From Paenibacillus psychroresistens (GTDB lineage Bacteria > Bacillota > Bacilli > Paenibacillales > NBRC-103111), in NCBI RefSeq assembly GCF_009728935.1, contig NZ_CP034235.1, positions 1,308,501-1,372,500 on the forward strand: a stretch of DNA of 64,000 bases. The letters run 5' to 3'. Positions within the stretch are counted from its first letter, which is position 1. The number at the start of each line of letters is the position of its first letter. The notes beneath the pieces are model-generated. The model saw only the letters and a list, made by a program, of their open reading frames with translations, was not told the DNA's origin and searched no databases. The position numbers were made by a program, and so were the translations under genes. This document shows, one piece after another, positions 61,769 to 64,000 of the stretch.

Positions 61769-63505
61769 ATGCGATTCGCTAGAATGCCCTCTTCCGAACC
61801 CCGACCTTTTCGCTGGCGTTGGGTTCTATTCTCGTTTTTCTTAATCCTCTTACTGCTGTCAGGAACAGCATTATATATAACATGGTTTAAAGACCAACCC
61901 AATGAAACCCATATCAAACGAGATTTTGGTGGCTTACAAAAGCCGATTTTTTATCAAGGTGAACTACTTAAACAGTCAGCAATCGGGGAGAAAGAATCGC
62001 TAAAGCTGCCTTTTGAAATTATTAAATCGCTTATTGATCCTACATTGCTTTATGAAGCTGAGAGTAACTCTATTATTCTAACAACCCAGGATAAAGTAGT
62101 ACGATTAAAAACGAGCCAGTTGACAGGTGTCGTAAATGAGAAGCCGTTTACACTGCATTTTCCTGTGGAGATGAATAAGGATATTGTCTATTTGCCTATT
62201 GAACCGCTGCGTGAATATTACAATATAAATTTACTTGAATCCGAAGAGAACGGTGTTGTTTTTTTGCATAAAGAAGGTGATGTTACACAGTGGGGCAAAA
62301 TCAAACAGGATCCTAAGGATATGGAGAAACAATATGCCTTGCGTTCTGACCCATCGACCGAAGCCCCAATCTATGCAGATTTGAAGCAGAATGCACCCAT
62401 TATGATTTGGGAAGAAGTGAATGGCTGGTATAGAGCGCAGCTGGATAATGGCATTATGGGTTATGTAGCTAAATCAGAAGTGATTTTAGATCATATAGAA
62501 GTAGCGCCTAAATCTAAAGTCAAAGATAGCTACGTACCTTGGCGACCACTTGGAGGTAAGGTTAATCTGACCTGGCAGCAGGTATATTCTAAAAACCCAG
62601 ATACGAGCAAGCTTCCGCCAATGCCTGGATTAAACGTAATTAGTCCGCAATGGTTTCATTTGATGGACGGGCAGGGGAATTTAAAGAATCTAGCAGATGC
62701 CGATTTTGTGCAGTGGGCGCATGGTCAAGGCTTGCAGGTTTGGGCGCTTTTTAGCAATGGTTTTGAACAGAAACAAACCACTGAGGCTCTATCAACCTAT
62801 GATACTCGCTTTAATATGATTAAACAGCTGGTTAGCTTTGCTCAAATCTATCAGATTGATGGAATTAATATTGATTTTGAGAATGTAGCATTGAAGGATA
62901 AAGCTAACATTGTGCAATTTGTGCGTGAGTTATCCCCGTTTCTGCATGAGCAAGGACTTGTTGTTTCTATAGATGTAACAGTTAAAGATGGTTCTGATGT
63001 CTATTCTAAGTTTATGGATCGTCGCGCAGTTAAGGATTCAGTAGATTATATGATGGTTATGACCTATGATGAGCATTGGTCGACAAGTCCGATTGCTGGA
63101 TCTGTCTCCTCGCTTCCTTGGGTAGAGGAAGGCATTGCGCAGATTATTGAAGAAGACGAGGTACCGGCATCCAAAATATTAATGGGGATCCCATTTTATA
63201 CGCGTATTTGGACAGAATCTGGAGGTAAAGTTACTTCGAAGGCTGTTTCTATGGAAGTAGTTCAAACTCTAATCAAGGAAAAGAACCTGACTCCAGTCTT
63301 CGATGCTGAAACTGGGCAGAATTATGTGGAATATAAAGATGGCAATAAAACGATTAGAATATGGATTGAAGATGCGCAATCAATAGGCAGTAGAGTGGAG
63401 TTAGCGAAGAAGCTTGATTTAGCAGGAGTTGCATCATGGAGTCGTTCATTTGAAAGTCCGGATATTTGGACAGTTATCCAAGATGGGCTTGAGAAACGAC
63501 CTTGA
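61769..63505 (+). CDS. Membrane-anchored GH18-type glycosidase with SH3 and copper-amine-oxidase-like domains
   Basis: A 578-aa protein: TM anchor at about 18-38, a copper-amine-oxidase-like N-terminal domain (about 60-165), an SH3-type domain (about 185-240) and a glycoside hydrolase 18 barrel (about 270-575). The GH18 motif DGINIDFE gives catalytic Glu371. It is of the YaaH/YdhD/YvbX sort, which acts on peptidoglycan N-acetylglucosaminyl bonds during sporulation or growth. AAGGGAG precedes the ATG. It starts 11 bases after perR. Confidence 0.88.
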   Translation: MRFARMPSSEPRPFRWRWVLFSFFLILLLLSGTALYITWFKDQPNETHIKRDFGGLQKPIFYQGELLKQSAIGEKESLKLPFEIIKSLIDPTLLYEAESNSIILTTQDKVVRLKTSQLTGVVNEKPFTLHFPVEMNKDIVYLPIEPLREYYNINLLESEENGVVFLHKEGDVTQWGKIKQDPKDMEKQYALRSDPSTEAPIYADLKQNAPIMIWEEVNGWYRAQLDNGIMGYVAKSEVILDHIEVAPKSKVKDSYVPWRPLGGKVNLTWQQVYSKNPDTSKLPPMPGLNVISPQWFHLMDGQGNLKNLADADFVQWAHGQGLQVWALFSNGFEQKQTTEALSTYDTRFNMIKQLVSFAQIYQIDGINIDFENVALKDKANIVQFVRELSPFLHEQGLVVSIDVTVKDGSDVYSKFMDRRAVKDSVDYMMVMTYDEHWSTSPIAGSVSSLPWVEEGIAQIIEEDEVPASKILMGIPFYTRIWTESGGKVTSKAVSMEVVQTLIKEKNLTPVFDAETGQNYVEYKDGNKTIRIWIEDAQSIGSRVELAKKLDLAGVASWSRSFESPDIWTVIQDGLEKRP

Positions 63506-63520
63506 ATCTGATTGATAATT

Positions 63521-63563
63521 AAAAACAGGCTTGCTTCCCTTTTGGGGAGCAAGCCTGTTTTTT
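63521..63563. terminator. Strong bidirectional terminator
   Basis: A stem of about 18 bp (63521-63539 with 63544-63563) with A-run before and T-run after. It separates the GH18-type gene from the convergent YgzB-like gene. Confidence 0.93.
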
Positions 63564-63571
63564 GTGCTTAG

Positions 63572-63925
63572 TTATTCTTTGGCAACAGGTTTATTAGTAT
63601 TAGCAAGCTCGGGGTCAAGTGTAAGAATCGTTTTACAGAACATGCAACGATCTGTTTTACCAATCATCTTAGTAGGTTTTGCGCATTCCGGACATTCAAT
63701 GACGACTGCACTTGTAGATAACATTCCCGCCCAGAAATAAATCCCCATGCTAACCATAACGCTTATAAGCCCTAAAACTAGAAAAATTGCTGCGATAACT
63801 TGACCAATTACTCCCCAATCAAAAACAATTCCAGCCATTCCTATGATCATAATTAATAGGCCGCCCATCGTTAAAGCTAATCCCCACAATCGAAATTCAT
63901 TCACTTTACTCGATTTAAAAAGCAT
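63572..63925 (-). CDS. ygzB: YgzB-like (DUF2614/UPF0295) zinc-ribbon membrane protein
   Basis: A 117-aa protein with two TM helices (about 15-38 and 43-68) and a C-terminal zinc ribbon with CPEC and CMFC. Length, helices and zinc ribbon match YgzB of Bacillus, whose gene sits beside perR there too. Function is unknown. Its start has only a weak AGAAAGAAG upstream. Confidence 0.85.
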   Translation of the reverse strand: MLFKSSKVNEFRLWGLALTMGGLLIMIIGMAGIVFDWGVIGQVIAAIFLVLGLISVMVSMGIYFWAGMLSTSAVVIECPECAKPTKMIGKTDRCMFCKTILTLDPELANTNKPVAKE

Positions 63926-64000
63926 TTTTTCAACTTCTTTCTTAGATTAAGGGTATGCGACTTTGATCCTATCTTTAGCAGGAAAATGAGTCTTCGTGTA
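63926..64000. other. Window end, no gene seen
   Basis: This 75-base stretch holds the presumed ribosome binding site and leader of the YgzB-like gene (minus strand). I see no other feature; the neighbouring gene is outside the window. Confidence 0.6.

Overview
The window looks like a chromosomal segment of a low-to-moderate GC Gram-positive bacterium of the Paenibacillaceae type. The clues are AraC-type regulators next to sugar ABC transporters with YesM/YesN-type two-component systems, strong AGGAGG ribosome binding sites, frequent GTG/TTG starts, an SLH-domain surface protein, a GatCAB amidotransferase, a c-di-AMP riboswitch, and a PerR-YgzB neighbourhood like that of Bacillus. This is inferred from gene content; no species call is possible. 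I found no rRNA, tRNA, CRISPR array, transposase or prophage genes.

Layout. 1-1.6 kb: an AraC regulator and a small gene graveyard holding remnants of a sulfate-binding protein and an LplB-type sugar permease. 1.6-4.9 kb (minus): a TetR-controlled ABC exporter with two near-perfect 17-bp operators over its promoter. 5-11.6 kb: a carbohydrate ABC importer (binding lipoprotein, two permeases) followed by its YesM/YesN-like sensor and regulator, then a thioredoxin-like protein and a metallo-beta-lactamase-fold hydrolase. 13-16.9 kb: a signalling operon of MHYT hybrid kinase, CheY-like protein and HD-GYP phosphodiesterase. 17-22.5 kb: a CBO0543-type membrane protein, an AraC regulator with a SASA-type acetylesterase, and an HtrA protease with an unusually long C-terminus.

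22.8-37.3 kb is the most interesting part: a complete tight-adherence (Tad/Flp-type) secretion operon (CpaB-, TadZ-, TadA-, TadB-, TadC-like, two TadE/G-like pseudopilins). Between tadC and the pseudopilins lie three tandem tiny membrane proteins (46, 58 and 51 aa), the best candidates for the pilin subunits although they lack a classical prepilin signal. The operon begins with a promoter and a leader able to form two mutually exclusive hairpins, one a terminator. It is followed by an SLH-domain protein and a 1971-aa secreted multidomain protein, plausibly a cell-wall anchor and an adhesin.

37.3-45.3 kb: an M24 peptidase, a YciI-like protein, a YtrA-controlled ABC system and molybdenum cofactor genes (moeA-mobB, mobA) around a DUF4097-type envelope protein. 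45.5-55 kb: a nitrogen-scavenging cluster with a BMP-type ABC importer, a formamidase, two paralogous biuret-hydrolase-like isochorismatase-fold enzymes, a cupin and a PucR regulator. 55-64 kb: a polysaccharide deacetylase lipoprotein, a 3D-domain protein behind a c-di-AMP (ydaO) riboswitch, gatCAB, an mgtC-perR pair with a Fur/PerR-type box, a GH18-type glycosidase and a YgzB-like zinc-ribbon protein.
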